Counted from the first letter of the stretch, positions 1 to 7,276 are shown. The stretch is 18,151 nucleotides of DNA from Streptomyces sp. NRRL S-337 (GCF_000720175.1 NZ_JOIX01000117.1:1-18151); one strand, 5' to 3'. The notes: generated by a model not told the origin, from the sequence alone. Numbers and translations are program-made.

Positions 1-42
1 CCACCCACCCCTCCCCCTCATCACCCCCTACGGCCCGTACTC

Positions 43-125
43 AGGCGCACCCCCGTTACCGCGTAGGCGCACCCCCGTTACGGCGCAGGATCACCCGCGT
101 TACGGCGCAGGATCACCCGGGTGAC
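43..125. repeat. 22-bp imperfect tandem repeat, about 3.7 copies
   Basis: Units begin near 43, 65, 87 and 109. Each carries a core like CACCCCCGTTAC, or CACCCGCGTTAC in the third unit; the fourth is degenerate. The 22-bp period is about two helical turns. A related 14-bp direct repeat (CGTCCCCGCTCACC) follows at 125-138 and 146-159. The array lies beyond the 3' end of the LysR-type gene, so it could be the control region of a gene outside the left edge, or simple repeat expansion. The rest of 1-198 shows no gene or clear terminator. Confidence 0.75.
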
Positions 126-198
126 GTCCCCGCTCACCCACCTCGCGTCCCCGCTCACCACCCACCCACGCCCCACGCCACACCCACTCACGCCTCCT

Positions 199-1185
199 CT
201 ACCGCCCCCGCACGCTCTCAGCCACCCCCATCGCGGCGGCATCCTCTGGAGGGAGCCAGGCGCCCTCCGGTGCGGTCAACCAGTCGTTCTTTCCTGCCAG
301 TTCATGCACCGCAGCACGTAGGGCGGTCAGGCCGGGGTGGTGCAGGTCGCGGCGCCACACCATCGAGATGGGTGACAGAGGTATGGGGTCCACGACCGGG
401 CGCAGTGCCATCCCCGGTACGTCGATGAACTCCACGCTCGCCAGTACTGACCACCCCCGTTTCCGCACCACTCGTACGAACTCCTGTGAACCCTCGATCT
501 CCGGGAACGGCTCGGCCATCGCGATACCCCGCCCCGCGAACAGCTGGGCCGCCAGCTCCGTCCACTCCTCGGTCTGCGGATTTCCGGCGGCCGCATAGAG
601 CGTCTCGCCGGCCAGCTCCGCGAGCGGAACCTCGGGCCGCGACGCCAGGGGATGGTCCTCCCGCAGCAGCACAGCCATCGGCTCAAGACGGACCGGCTGG
701 TGTGCCAGTCCGGACCGAACGGCGGGCGGCAGCCCCGCGTAACGCCCGAAGGAGACGTCGAGCCGCCCGGCGGCCAGCTCTGCCGCCGCCCCCGTCAGCC
801 CGCTGTGGAAGCGGGCCACCAGCTCACAGCTGTCCGGCACCCTCCCTCTGGCGTCCTCCAGCACCCGGTGTGCGGTACCGATCGGCACCCCGACATCGAC
901 CAGCAGCGGCCGCTCGGGCACCGGTCGGAAGGCCGCCGCCAGTTCCTCGTGGGCACTCAACACCCGGCGGGCGTAGGGCAGTAGCCGCTCACCGTCGGCT
1001 GTGAGGGCGACCTGGCGGGTCGTCCGTACGAAGAGCGCCGTGCCCACCTCCCGCTCCAGTCGCCGGATGTCACGGCTCAGGGCCTGCTGGGCGACGTAGA
1101 GCCGGGCCGCGGCGCGGGTGAAGTGCAGTTCCTCGGCTACGGCGGTGAACGCCCGGAGCAGTCGCGGATCGATATCGAACGGCAT
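199..1185 (-). CDS. LysR-family transcriptional regulator
   Basis: This is a DNA-binding regulator of 328 residues, the usual LTTR length. The N-terminal winged helix-turn-helix is at about residues 4-62: DPRLLRAFTAVAEELHFTRAA, then a recognition-helix segment around QQALSRDIRRLE. An effector-binding periplasmic-binding-protein-like domain follows (about 85-295). I chose the ATG at 1185 because AAGGATT lies 5 bases upstream; a GTG at 1206 would add seven residues and has no better site. The gene is divergent from an MFS transporter, the classic layout in which an LTTR controls its neighbour and itself from the shared 155-bp gap. The inducer cannot be read from sequence. Confidence 0.9.
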   Translation of the reverse strand: MPFDIDPRLLRAFTAVAEELHFTRAAARLYVAQQALSRDIRRLEREVGTALFVRTTRQVALTADGERLLPYARRVLSAHEELAAAFRPVPERPLLVDVGVPIGTAHRVLEDARGRVPDSCELVARFHSGLTGAAAELAAGRLDVSFGRYAGLPPAVRSGLAHQPVRLEPMAVLLREDHPLASRPEVPLAELAGETLYAAAGNPQTEEWTELAAQLFAGRGIAMAEPFPEIEGSQEFVRVVRKRGWSVLASVEFIDVPGMALRPVVDPIPLSPISMVWRRDLHHPGLTALRAAVHELAGKNDWLTAPEGAWLPPEDAAAMGVAESVRGR

Positions 1186-1340
1186 CGGGCAATCCTTGCA
1201 GCGCACCCCCGCCCTCGGCCCCGGAATTACGGGGGGGGAGGCTCGCAGGTCCGAGTCCCCCCGGATCTACATCCCAAGTGCGTGAATAGGCTCTGATCAG
1301 GTGTTGGACGGATGGTGGAGCTGGCCGGGATCGTAAGAGC
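1186..1340. promoter_or_regulatory. Divergent intergenic region between LysR regulator and MFS gene
   Basis: This gap must hold the promoters of both genes and probably the LysR operator. It contains a run of eight G (1231-1238) and a later run of six C (1257-1262). GGGGGGA (1233-1239) can pair with TCCCCCC (1256-1262), giving a 7-bp stem with a 16-nt loop. A TAGGCT (1287-1292) is a plausible -10 for the MFS gene, but no convincing -35 lies at the right distance. TGATCA at 1294-1299 is a short palindrome. I see no unambiguous T-N11-A LysR box. Confidence 0.4.
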
Positions 1341-2684
1341 GTGATCCTTTTCCTTGCTGCTCGTCCGGTGACCGCTCCGCCCGTACGGCCGGTCGCGCGT
1401 CGGCGTCCCCGGCGTTTTCGGCTCTTCGCCCCTTACCGGCGGATCTTTGCCGTCCCCGGCGCTCGGGCGTTCACCGCCGCCAATCTGCTGGCCCGCCTGC
1501 CCATGGGCATGCTCAGCGTCAGTGCCGTCCTGATGATCAGCGGCTCGCGTGGCTCCTATGCGCTGGCCGGGGCCGTCACCGCGACCGGGCTGGCGGCGAC
1601 CGCGCTGGTCGGGCCGTGGACCGCCCGGATGGTAGACCGGCACGGTCAGGCCCGGATCGCCGTGCCGGCCACCGCGCTCGCGGTGCTCGGGTCGCTGTCG
1701 CTGCTGCTCTGCGTCCGCTTCGGCGCGCCCGACTGGGCACTGTTCGTCTCCTATGCGGCGACCGCCACCACTCCCAACACCGGAGGGATGTCCCGTGCCC
1801 GCTGGGCGCATCTCTTCCGCGACGACCCGGCTGCCCGGCACACCGCCAACTCCTTCGAACAGGCTGCGGACGAGCTGTGTTTCATGCTCGGACCGGTGCT
1901 CGCGACGCTGCTCTGCACGGCCGTCGCACCCGAGGCGGGCACGGCGGTGGCGGCGGTCCTGCTGCTGAGCGGGGTGCTGCTCTTCGCTGTCCAGCGCCGC
2001 ACGGAGCCGCCGGCGGCCGGGCGGGCGGCCGCCGGTGCGGCCAGGGTCCGCTCCCCGCTGCGGCGGCGGGGCATTCCCCCTCTGCTCGGCACGTTCCTGT
2101 GCACCGGCGCGATCTTCGGGTCGATGGAGGTCGTGACCCTGGCCTACGCCGACAGCCTCGGGATGCGATCCGCCGCGGGCGGGCTGCTGACCCTCCAGGC
2201 GGCCGGGTCGTGCACGGCGGGGCTGCTCTACGGCCTGCTGCGTCCGGCGGGCCGGAGCGGGCGGCGCTTCGTGGTGTGTGTCGGTGCGATGGCCGTGCTG
2301 ATGCTGCTGCCCCTCCTCGCGGCGTCGACCGGGCGCCCGGAGGTGCTGGCCGCCGCACTGCTGGGCGCCGGGATGGCCACCGCACCGACCATGGTCACGG
2401 GGATGGGACTGGTCCAATCCCGCACTCCGGCGGCGCAGTTGAACGAAGGGATGACGCTCGCCGTGACGGCTCTGCTCGGTGGTATCGCGGCCGGTTCGGC
2501 GGTAGGGGGCTGGGTCGTGGACCACGTGGCGGGGGCGGGGGTCGCGTACGGGGTTCCGGCCGTGGCTGCTGGGCTGGCCGTGCTCCTCGCCCTGCCGACC
2601 GCCGCCACCGCCGCGCCGTCCGGCACTTCGTCCGGCGCTTCGTCCGGCACTTCGGCCGCCACCGGCGACCAGGAGTTGGGTTGA
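1341..2684 (+). CDS. MFS transporter, probable efflux permease
   Basis: This is an integral membrane protein of 447 residues, consistent with a 12-helix major facilitator. The N-terminus is rich in Arg and presumably cytoplasmic. Hydrophobic segments start near residue 43 (FTAANLLARLPMGMLSVSAV), and a loop with TARMVDRHGQAR (about 93-104) resembles the conserved MFS loop between helices 2 and 3. It belongs with the actinobacterial MFS proteins that have an RLPMGM motif in the first helix. The C-terminal tail (PSGTSSGASSGTS) comes from a short 12-bp DNA repeat. The start is the GTG at 1341 with no clear Shine-Dalgarno; GTG at 1368 is an alternative. The divergent LysR gene probably regulates it. 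The substrate is unknown. Confidence 0.85.
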   Translation: MILFLAARPVTAPPVRPVARRRPRRFRLFAPYRRIFAVPGARAFTAANLLARLPMGMLSVSAVLMISGSRGSYALAGAVTATGLAATALVGPWTARMVDRHGQARIAVPATALAVLGSLSLLLCVRFGAPDWALFVSYAATATTPNTGGMSRARWAHLFRDDPAARHTANSFEQAADELCFMLGPVLATLLCTAVAPEAGTAVAAVLLLSGVLLFAVQRRTEPPAAGRAAAGAARVRSPLRRRGIPPLLGTFLCTGAIFGSMEVVTLAYADSLGMRSAAGGLLTLQAAGSCTAGLLYGLLRPAGRSGRRFVVCVGAMAVLMLLPLLAASTGRPEVLAAALLGAGMATAPTMVTGMGLVQSRTPAAQLNEGMTLAVTALLGGIAAGSAVGGWVVDHVAGAGVAYGVPAVAAGLAVLLALPTAATAAPSGTSSGASSGTSAATGDQELG

Positions 2685-2801
2685 GGTTGCATGCTGTGTC
2701 GCGTTCATGCACTCAGCGTGACGGAGGTCGGGCGGATGCACATCGACCCAGGGGTTGTCATACCGAGGGTTGACAGCGAGGGAGAGCAAGAGAGTGAGAG
2801 G

Positions 2802-2861
2802 GAAGCCCGAAGCCCGAAGCCCGAAGCCCGAAGCCCGAAGCCCGAAGCCCGAAGCCCGAAG
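2802..2861. repeat. 7-bp tandem repeat GAAGCCC, 8.6 copies
   Basis: Eight perfect copies of GAAGCCC run from 2802 to 2857, followed by a partial GAAG (2858-2861). The tract lies between the MFS gene and the ssrA terminator, in 230 bp with no believable gene. The unit is not a multiple of three and open frames across it run into ssrA, so it is probably noncoding. Copy number may vary between strains. Confidence 0.95.
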
Positions 2862-2917
2862 TGCTGGAAAGCAGCGAAACGGAGCGAGGAGGGCCGAAGG
2901 GAGGGAGGGGACGGGAC

Positions 2918-2963
2918 AAAAAAGCAGCTGCCCCGGCGGGAAACTCGCCGGGGCAGCTGCTTT
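2918..2963 (-). terminator. Intrinsic terminator of ssrA
   Basis: Perfect 18-bp arms at 2921-2938 and 2946-2963 flank a 7-nt loop. On the minus strand the stem is followed directly by TTTTTT, the classic Rho-independent form. It starts 12 nt beyond the mature 3' end of tmRNA. On the plus strand the right arm ends in TTT, so it may also stop transcription from the convergent MFS gene. Confidence 0.95.
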
Positions 2964-2975
2964 ACATGGGATGAG

Positions 2976-3342
2976 TGGAGATGGCGGGAATCGAACCCGC
3001 GTCCAACGGTGCGGAAACAGGGCTTCTCCGAGTGCAGTTCGCTGCGATTTTCTCGGCCCCGGAGATCACGCGAACAAGTCTCCGACGGGCTCAGTCACTG
3101 TTTGATTTCCTCCTGCACCCCGTGACCGGGTTCAGGAGTTTAGTCCCCTAGCTGATGCCAGGATCCGGGTCGGGAACAGCCCCGGGCTGACACTTCGCAA
3201 GTCGCTACTTAGGCAGCGAGGGCGAAGGAATCGCGCTTGGTGTTGGCGATTATTGGTTTCGGCCTGTGGTTTACGAGATCATGGCCGCTTCCTCGACTCG
3301 CTTCCCCTGCTTCGACATCCGCTGTCGAAACCGATCATCCCC
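2976..3342 (-). ncRNA. ssrA: tmRNA (transfer-messenger RNA)
   Basis: With SmpB, this RNA rescues ribosomes stalled on broken mRNAs and tags the nascent peptide for proteolysis. The tRNA-like ends are clear. The 5' GGGGATG (3342-3336) pairs with the 3' CATCTCC, then discriminator A (2976). The T-arm is GCGGGTTCGATTCCCGC. CCA is not encoded (CTC follows), so it is added after transcription. The internal frame (3247-3209) starts at a GCC resume codon and encodes ANTKRDSFALAA, then TAA. The ALAA end is the usual ClpXP/Lon degron. The tag is shorter than the S. coelicolor tag as I remember it. At about 367 nt the gene is slightly short for a Streptomyces tmRNA. smpB lies upstream on the same strand. 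Confidence 0.97.
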
Positions 3343-3421
3343 ATGTTGATTTATCAAGACGGACCCCGGCGCCTACACCCTGACGCCTGCGGTTCCCGCA
3401 CCCTCTGTGGGATGCGGAGCC

Positions 3422-3452
3422 ATCGTACGTGAACAACGCCTGAGGGTGCCAG
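3422..3452 (-). promoter_or_regulatory. Candidate ssrA promoter
   Basis: On the minus strand CTGGCA (3452-3447) is followed after 19 bp by TACGAT (3427-3422), a Streptomyces-like -10. Transcription would start about 75 nt before the mature tmRNA 5' end, which fits a precursor trimmed by RNase P. The element sits within inverted repeat arms GCACCCT (3398-3404) and AGGGTGC (3443-3449). A second, weaker candidate is GATAAA at 3355-3350, close to the mature end. The rest of 3343-3586 is GC-rich spacer with no gene. Confidence 0.35.
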
Positions 3453-3586
3453 CGTATTCCGCGGGCCGCCGCCCGGCCGGATCCGCCCGCGCCGCACCCC
3501 GCACCGGTCCGCCCGCCGGAAGCCGGGTCGCTCCCGCCCGCCGACCCCGGCCCGTCCGCGGTGCGCCCACCTGCCGGCCGGCCGTG

Positions 3587-4084
3587 TCAGGCGCGCTGGC
3601 GGCGGCGGGCCGCCGAGACCGCGCGGTCCGCCTCGCGGCGGTCCTGCTGCTCGCGGAGGGTCTGGCGCTTGTCGTACTCCTTCTTGCCCCTGGCCAGCGC
3701 GATCTCGACCTTGGCCCGGCCGTCCTTGAAATACAGGGCCAGCGGCACGATCGTGTGCCCGGTCTCCTGGCTCTTGGACTCCAGCTTGTCGATCTCGAAG
3801 CGGTGCATCAGCAGCTTCCGCTTGCGCCGGGCGGAGTGATTCGTCCAGGTTCCCTGGGCGTATTCCGGGATGTGTACGTTGTGCAGCCAGGCCTCGTTGC
3901 CGTCGATCTGGACGAATCCGTCGACCAGCGACGCCCGGCCCTGGCGCAGCGACTTCACCTCGGTACCGGTCAATACCAGCCCGCACTCGTAGGTGTCCAG
4001 AATGTGGTAGTCGTGCCGCGCCTTCTTGTGCTGCGCCACGAGCTTGCGCCCGGGGTCCTTGTCCTTGCCCTTTTGCTTAGCCAT
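3587..4084 (-). CDS. smpB: SsrA-binding protein SmpB
   Basis: SmpB binds the tRNA-like domain of tmRNA and delivers it to the A site of stalled ribosomes. The protein has 165 residues. Family hallmarks are clear: [21 protein letters not shown], the [13 protein letters not shown] segment, [12 protein letters not shown], and HDR-like [12 protein letters not shown]. The basic C-terminal tail ([21 protein letters not shown]) becomes helical in the mRNA channel. The start codon is ATG at 4084, 18 nt after the ctp stop codon, with no Shine-Dalgarno; a small hairpin spans the junction, so translational coupling is likely. ssrA lies about 245 bp downstream on the same strand. Confidence 0.98.
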   Translation of the reverse strand: MAKQKGKDKDPGRKLVAQHKKARHDYHILDTYECGLVLTGTEVKSLRQGRASLVDGFVQIDGNEAWLHNVHIPEYAQGTWTNHSARRKRKLLMHRFEIDKLESKSQETGHTIVPLALYFKDGRAKVEIALARGKKEYDKRQTLREQQDRREADRAVSAARRRQRA

Positions 4085-4105
4085 AGTGCGGCCATTTTCG
4101 CACTA
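4084..4105 (-). promoter_or_regulatory. Hairpin joining ctp stop codon and smpB start codon
   Basis: On the minus strand TAGTGCG (4105-4099) and CGCACTA (4090-4084) form a perfect 7-bp stem with an 8-nt loop. The first three bases of the 5' arm are the ctp stop codon, and the last base of the 3' arm is the A of the smpB ATG. A ribosome finishing ctp would open it. It could equally be a DNA operator dyad. Confidence 0.5.
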
Positions 4106-5323
4106 AGCGCCGGTCCCTAGGCCACTCAATACCGTGCGGGCCCGCCGCTCGGCATGGTCCGCGACGACCAGGTCGGGGGTGAGCCCGACGTCGTCGACGG
4201 TCCGGCCGGACGGGGTGCGGTAGTGGCCGACGGTGAGCTCGGCCACCGAGCCGTCGGGCAGCCGGCTGGGCATCTGCACCGAGCCCTTGCCGAAGGTCGG
4301 GGAGCCCACCACGATGGCCCGGCCGCGGTCCTGGAGGGCGCCGGCCAGCAGTTCGGCGGCGCTCATCGTGCCCCCGTCGACGAGAACGACGAGCGGCAGG
4401 CGGGTGTTCCCGCCGCGCCCGGCGTACAGGGCGCGCTGGCTGCCCCGTACGTCGTAGGTGGCGACCAGGCCGCCGTCGAGGAAGGCGGAGGCGGTGGCGA
4501 CGGATTCGGTGACCAGGCCGCCCGTATTGCCACGCAGGTCGAGCAGCACGCCACCGTGCGGGGAGGCGCCGCGGACGGCGCGGCGGACCGCGGCGCCGGT
4601 GCCCTTGGCGAACGAGGTGATCTTGACGCGGGTGGGGCCGTGCGGACCGGCCGGCCGGTCGACGGTGACGGTCCGGGTGCGCAGCCGGGTGCGGTGCAGG
4701 GTGAGGCTCCACCGCCGGGTACCACGCTGGAGGTCGAGGCGTACGGGCGTGCCGGCGCCGGCGGCGGCCGTACGGGAGCCGTCGGCTGCGTCGCCGCGGA
4801 GCCGGGCGACGGTCTCGGTGACCGGCCGCCCCTGAGTGGTCCGGCCGTCGATGGCCCGCAACCGGTCGTGGACGGTGATGCCGGCGCGGGCGGCGGGGCC
4901 GCCGGGCTGCACCCGGGAGACCTCGATGCGGCCGCCGGCCAGCTGACGCACCCACAGGCCGACGCCGACGTAGGCGCCGCCCAACTGCTGCTGGAAGTCC
5001 TCGAACTCGCCCTGGGTGTAGATCGTCGACCAGCGGTCGCCACTACGGCTGACGACCTCGGCGGCGGCCTGCGAACCGGACTTGCCGTCCTCGATGGCTT
5101 CGGCGGCGGCCCGCTCGACGGCCGCGCGGTCGGCGGTGGCGGCCTCCGGGGGGCGCGCACCGGACGCCGGGCGCTCCGGGATGCCGTGGCCCACCGCGCC
5201 TTCGGCCTCGTCGCCCCAGGTGCCGGTCACCGCGCCGGTGGCGAGCACCCCGGCGAGGAACAACGTCAGGGCCGCCCCGCGGCGGTAGCGGCGGGGCCGG
5301 TCGTACGAACACGGGCCCGACAT
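4103..5323 (-). CDS. S41 family C-terminal processing peptidase (secreted or membrane-anchored)
   Basis: This is a tail-specific serine protease of 406 residues acting outside the membrane. An Arg-rich N-terminus and hydrophobic stretch (about 15-37) form a signal peptide or anchor. A PDZ domain covers about 112-200 and binds substrate C-termini. The S41 catalytic core follows: GGVLLDLRGNTGG (257-269), the nucleophile Ser321 in GGTMSAAE, and Lys346 and Gln350 in PTFGKGSVQ, the Ser-Lys dyad of CtpA-type enzymes. I chose ATG at 5323; the open frame runs further upstream but there overlaps ftsX antiparallel to nothing conserved. A TAGACT box ends 7 nt before the ATG, suggesting a leaderless transcript. 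It sits between ftsX and smpB, 18 nt from the latter. Confidence 0.93.
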   Translation of the reverse strand: MSGPCSYDRPRRYRRGAALTLFLAGVLATGAVTGTWGDEAEGAVGHGIPERPASGARPPEAATADRAAVERAAAEAIEDGKSGSQAAAEVVSRSGDRWSTIYTQGEFEDFQQQLGGAYVGVGLWVRQLAGGRIEVSRVQPGGPAARAGITVHDRLRAIDGRTTQGRPVTETVARLRGDAADGSRTAAAGAGTPVRLDLQRGTRRWSLTLHRTRLRTRTVTVDRPAGPHGPTRVKITSFAKGTGAAVRRAVRGASPHGGVLLDLRGNTGGLVTESVATASAFLDGGLVATYDVRGSQRALYAGRGGNTRLPLVVLVDGGTMSAAELLAGALQDRGRAIVVGSPTFGKGSVQMPSRLPDGSVAELTVGHYRTPSGRTVDDVGLTPDLVVADHAERRARTVLSGLGTGA

Positions 5324-5330
5324 GCCGGTG

Positions 5331-5336
5331 AGTCTA
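5331..5336 (-). promoter_or_regulatory. Candidate -10 box for the S41 peptidase (leaderless)
   Basis: TAGACT on the minus strand ends 7 nt before the ATG at 5323, so transcription would begin at or next to the start codon. No recognisable -35 is present; its place is taken by the terminator-like stem at 5347-5380. It would let ctp-smpB be expressed apart from ftsEX. Confidence 0.4.
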
Positions 5337-5346
5337 GGGGACGAAA

Positions 5347-5380
5347 GGGCGCCGTACGGTGAGTTGACCGTACGGCGCCC
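5347..5380 (-). terminator. Terminator-like hairpin after ftsEX
   Basis: Perfect 14-bp arms GGGCGCCGTACGGT (5347-5360) and ACCGTACGGCGCCC (5367-5380) flank a 6-nt loop. On the minus strand the stem is followed by TTTCG, so it has only a short U tract. It begins 11 nt after the ftsX stop codon and probably separates ftsEX from the downstream peptidase gene. Confidence 0.8.
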
Positions 5381-5391
5381 CTTGGCGAAGC

Positions 5392-6303
5392 TCACACCTT
5401 GAGGTACTTGCGCAGCGCGAAGAACGCGGCGAGCGCGGGCATCAGCAGCCCGATCAGGAGGACCAGCGGGAGCACCGCCGCCACCGAGTCCCAGCCGATG
5501 AAGTTGATCACCTGGATCTTCTTCGCCAGCCAGTTGTTGACGAGGAGGTACTTGCCGCCGACGATCAGCACGCAGGCGAACCCGGCGCCCAGCAGGCCGG
5601 CGATGGCGGCCTCCAGGATGAACGGCATCTGGATGTAGAAGCTGGACGCTCCCACGAGCCGCATGATGCCGGTCTCCCGCCGGCGGCTGAACGCCGACAC
5701 CCGCACGGTGTTGACGATCAGCATCAGCGCAACGACGAGCATCAGCCCCATCACGCACAGCGCGGCGATGTTCATGCCGTTGAGGAGGTTGAACAGCGGC
5801 TCGACGGTGTCGCGTTGGTCCTGCACCTCCTGGACACCGGGCCGCTCGGAGAACGCCGACTTGATGACCTTGAACTTCGTCGGGTCCTTCAGCTTGACGC
5901 GGAACGACTCGGGAAGCTGGTCGGGCGTCACCAGGCCGGCGACGGGGGTGTCGCCGAACTGCTCCTTGTAGTGCTTGTAGGCCTGGTCGCTGGACTCGTA
6001 CTGCACGTTCGCAACGATCGGCAGCCGGTTCAGCTCGGCCTTGATGTCGTCCTTCTGCTGCTGGGTGGCCGCGCCCTTGGCGCAGTTGGCGCCGGTCTCG
6101 GCGTCGTTCTTGTTGCAGAAGAAGATGGAGACGTTGACCTTGTCGTACCAGTAGCCCTTCATGGTGCTGACCTGGTCGCGCATCAGCAGCGAGGCGCCGA
6201 ACAGGCCGAGCGAGAGGGCTACGGAGACGATGACGGCGAAGGTCATCGTGAGGTTTCGGCGGAGACCGACGCCGATCTCCGACAGGACGAACTGGGCGCG
6301 CAT
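5392..6303 (-). CDS. ftsX: Cell division protein FtsX (ABC-type permease subunit)
   Basis: FtsX is the membrane partner of the FtsE ATPase. The complex transmits ATP cycles across the membrane to activate peptidoglycan hydrolases (in mycobacteria, RipC). The protein has 303 residues: a cytoplasmic N-terminus, TM1 at about 21-41, an extracellular domain at about 42-177, then TM2 (178-199), TM3 (229-251) and TM4 (275-297). The cytoplasmic loop FSRRRETGIMRLVGAS (205-220) is the conserved coupling element that meets FtsE. Cys63 and Cys74 in the extracellular domain may form a disulfide. The start is supported by GAAAGGA 5 nt before ATG 6303. It follows ftsE by 32 nt, presumably in one transcript ending at the 5347-5380 hairpin. 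Confidence 0.97.
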   Translation of the reverse strand: MRAQFVLSEIGVGLRRNLTMTFAVIVSVALSLGLFGASLLMRDQVSTMKGYWYDKVNVSIFFCNKNDAETGANCAKGAATQQQKDDIKAELNRLPIVANVQYESSDQAYKHYKEQFGDTPVAGLVTPDQLPESFRVKLKDPTKFKVIKSAFSERPGVQEVQDQRDTVEPLFNLLNGMNIAALCVMGLMLVVALMLIVNTVRVSAFSRRRETGIMRLVGASSFYIQMPFILEAAIAGLLGAGFACVLIVGGKYLLVNNWLAKKIQVINFIGWDSVAAVLPLVLLIGLLMPALAAFFALRKYLKV

Positions 6304-6335
6304 GGCGTCCTTTCAGTACTGGGGGCCGTACACGC

Positions 6336-7025
6336 TTAGTGCTGGTAGCCGTACACGCCGCGCGACTGGTCGCGTACGAGCCGGCCCTTTTCGAGTTCCA
6401 TGACCCGCTTGCGCATCTGGTCGACGATCTGCTGGTCGTGGGTGGCCATGACCACCGTGGTTCCGGTCCGGTTGATCCGGTCCAGCAGCTTCATGATGCC
6501 GACGGAGGTCTGCGGGTCGAGGTTGCCGGTGGGCTCGTCCGCGATGAGCAACAGCGGACGGTTGACGAAGGCCCGTGCGATGGCGACGCGCTGCTGCTCA
6601 CCACCGGAGAGTTCGCCCGGCATGCGGTCCTCCTTGCCGCCGAGGCCGACGAGTTCGAGGACCTCGGGGACCGTCTTGCGGATCTGGCCGCGCGGTTTGC
6701 CGATGACCTCGAGGGCGAAGGCGACGTTCTCCCCGACGGTCTTGTTGGGGAGCAGCCGGAAGTCCTGGAAGACCGTGCCCACCTGGCGCCGCATCTGCGG
6801 GACCTTCCAGTTGGAGAGCTTGCCGAGGTCCTTGCCGAGTACGTGCACATGGCCATGGCTGGCCCGCTCCTCGCGCAGCAGCAGCCGCAGGAAGGTGGAC
6901 TTGCCGGAGCCCGAGGAGCCCACCAGGAAGACGAACTCGCCGCGCTCGATCTCGAGCGAGACGTCCCTGAGTGCAGGACGGTTCTGCTTCGGGTAGGTCT
7001 TGGAGACGTTGTCGAATCGGATCAC
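6336..7025 (-). CDS. ftsE: Cell division ATP-binding protein FtsE
   Basis: This is the ATPase of the FtsEX division complex, 229 residues, the usual length. All ABC motifs are intact: Walker [10 protein letters not shown] (36-44), Q-loop Gln87 in VFQDFRLL, signature LSGGEQQ (139-145), Walker B LLLIADEP (158-165) with catalytic Glu164, D-loop NLD, and H-loop His196 in ATHD. I chose GTG at 7025 ([11 protein letters not shown] follows), where conserved FtsE begins; the open frame extends 70 codons further but that part is not FtsE-like. No strong Shine-Dalgarno is seen. A TATGGT (7098-7093) upstream is a weak -10 candidate. The 251-bp gap to the divergent gene holds both promoters. Confidence 0.97.
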   Translation of the reverse strand: MIRFDNVSKTYPKQNRPALRDVSLEIERGEFVFLVGSSGSGKSTFLRLLLREERASHGHVHVLGKDLGKLSNWKVPQMRRQVGTVFQDFRLLPNKTVGENVAFALEVIGKPRGQIRKTVPEVLELVGLGGKEDRMPGELSGGEQQRVAIARAFVNRPLLLIADEPTGNLDPQTSVGIMKLLDRINRTGTTVVMATHDQQIVDQMRKRVMELEKGRLVRDQSRGVYGYQH

Positions 7026-7134
7026 TGATGCACCACGGTCGACCTGGATAGGGGCACGGGCTGCCGAGTTGCGGCTCCCGTCGGTGTGCGTGACCATACG
7101 CGAACCTCGCGCGGCGGTGCAGTCGGCGGAGGGG

Positions 7135-7163
7135 TTGGTGCGGTTATTCACGGCACCTACAGG
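7135..7163 (+). promoter_or_regulatory. Weak promoter candidate for the zinc-ribbon gene
   Basis: TTGGTG (7135-7140) and TACAGG (7158-7163) are 17 bp apart. Each matches the housekeeping consensus only partly; the -10 lacks the final T. It would leave a leader of about 110 nt before the ATG at 7277. Confidence 0.25.
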
Positions 7164-7276
7164 GACAAAAGGGCGCACAATCCCGGGGCGCGCGCCGTTC
7201 TGCCGGGGAGCTGGCACAGTGGAAGAGGGAACCAATGCACCCTTCGGGGCGTTGGTGCAGTGAAGAAGGAGGTCGC

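Noticed and set aside
43..125. CRISPR array
   Set aside because: The 22-bp units are contiguous with no unique spacers, and no cas gene is present.
1227..2789. 520-residue minus-strand frame opposite the MFS gene
   Set aside because: It is Arg/Gly/Gln-rich with no fold, a mirror of codon bias in the transporter gene; the plus strand encodes clear membrane helices.
2770..2798. Promoter from a perfect TTGACA at 2770-2775
   Set aside because: No -10-like hexamer lies 16-19 bp downstream, and no gene follows on the plus strand.
2976..3010. Independent tRNA gene
   Set aside because: The T-arm and acceptor belong to the tRNA-like domain of tmRNA; no anticodon arm is adjacent.
2691..3125. Plus-strand frames across the GAAGCCC repeat and ssrA
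   Set aside because: They run through the terminator and the tRNA-like domain of tmRNA; the sequence is explained by the RNA gene.
5324..5758. N-terminal extension of the S41 peptidase frame to 551 residues
   Set aside because: The extra part lies inside ftsX in another frame, and the signal peptide appears only after the ATG at 5323.
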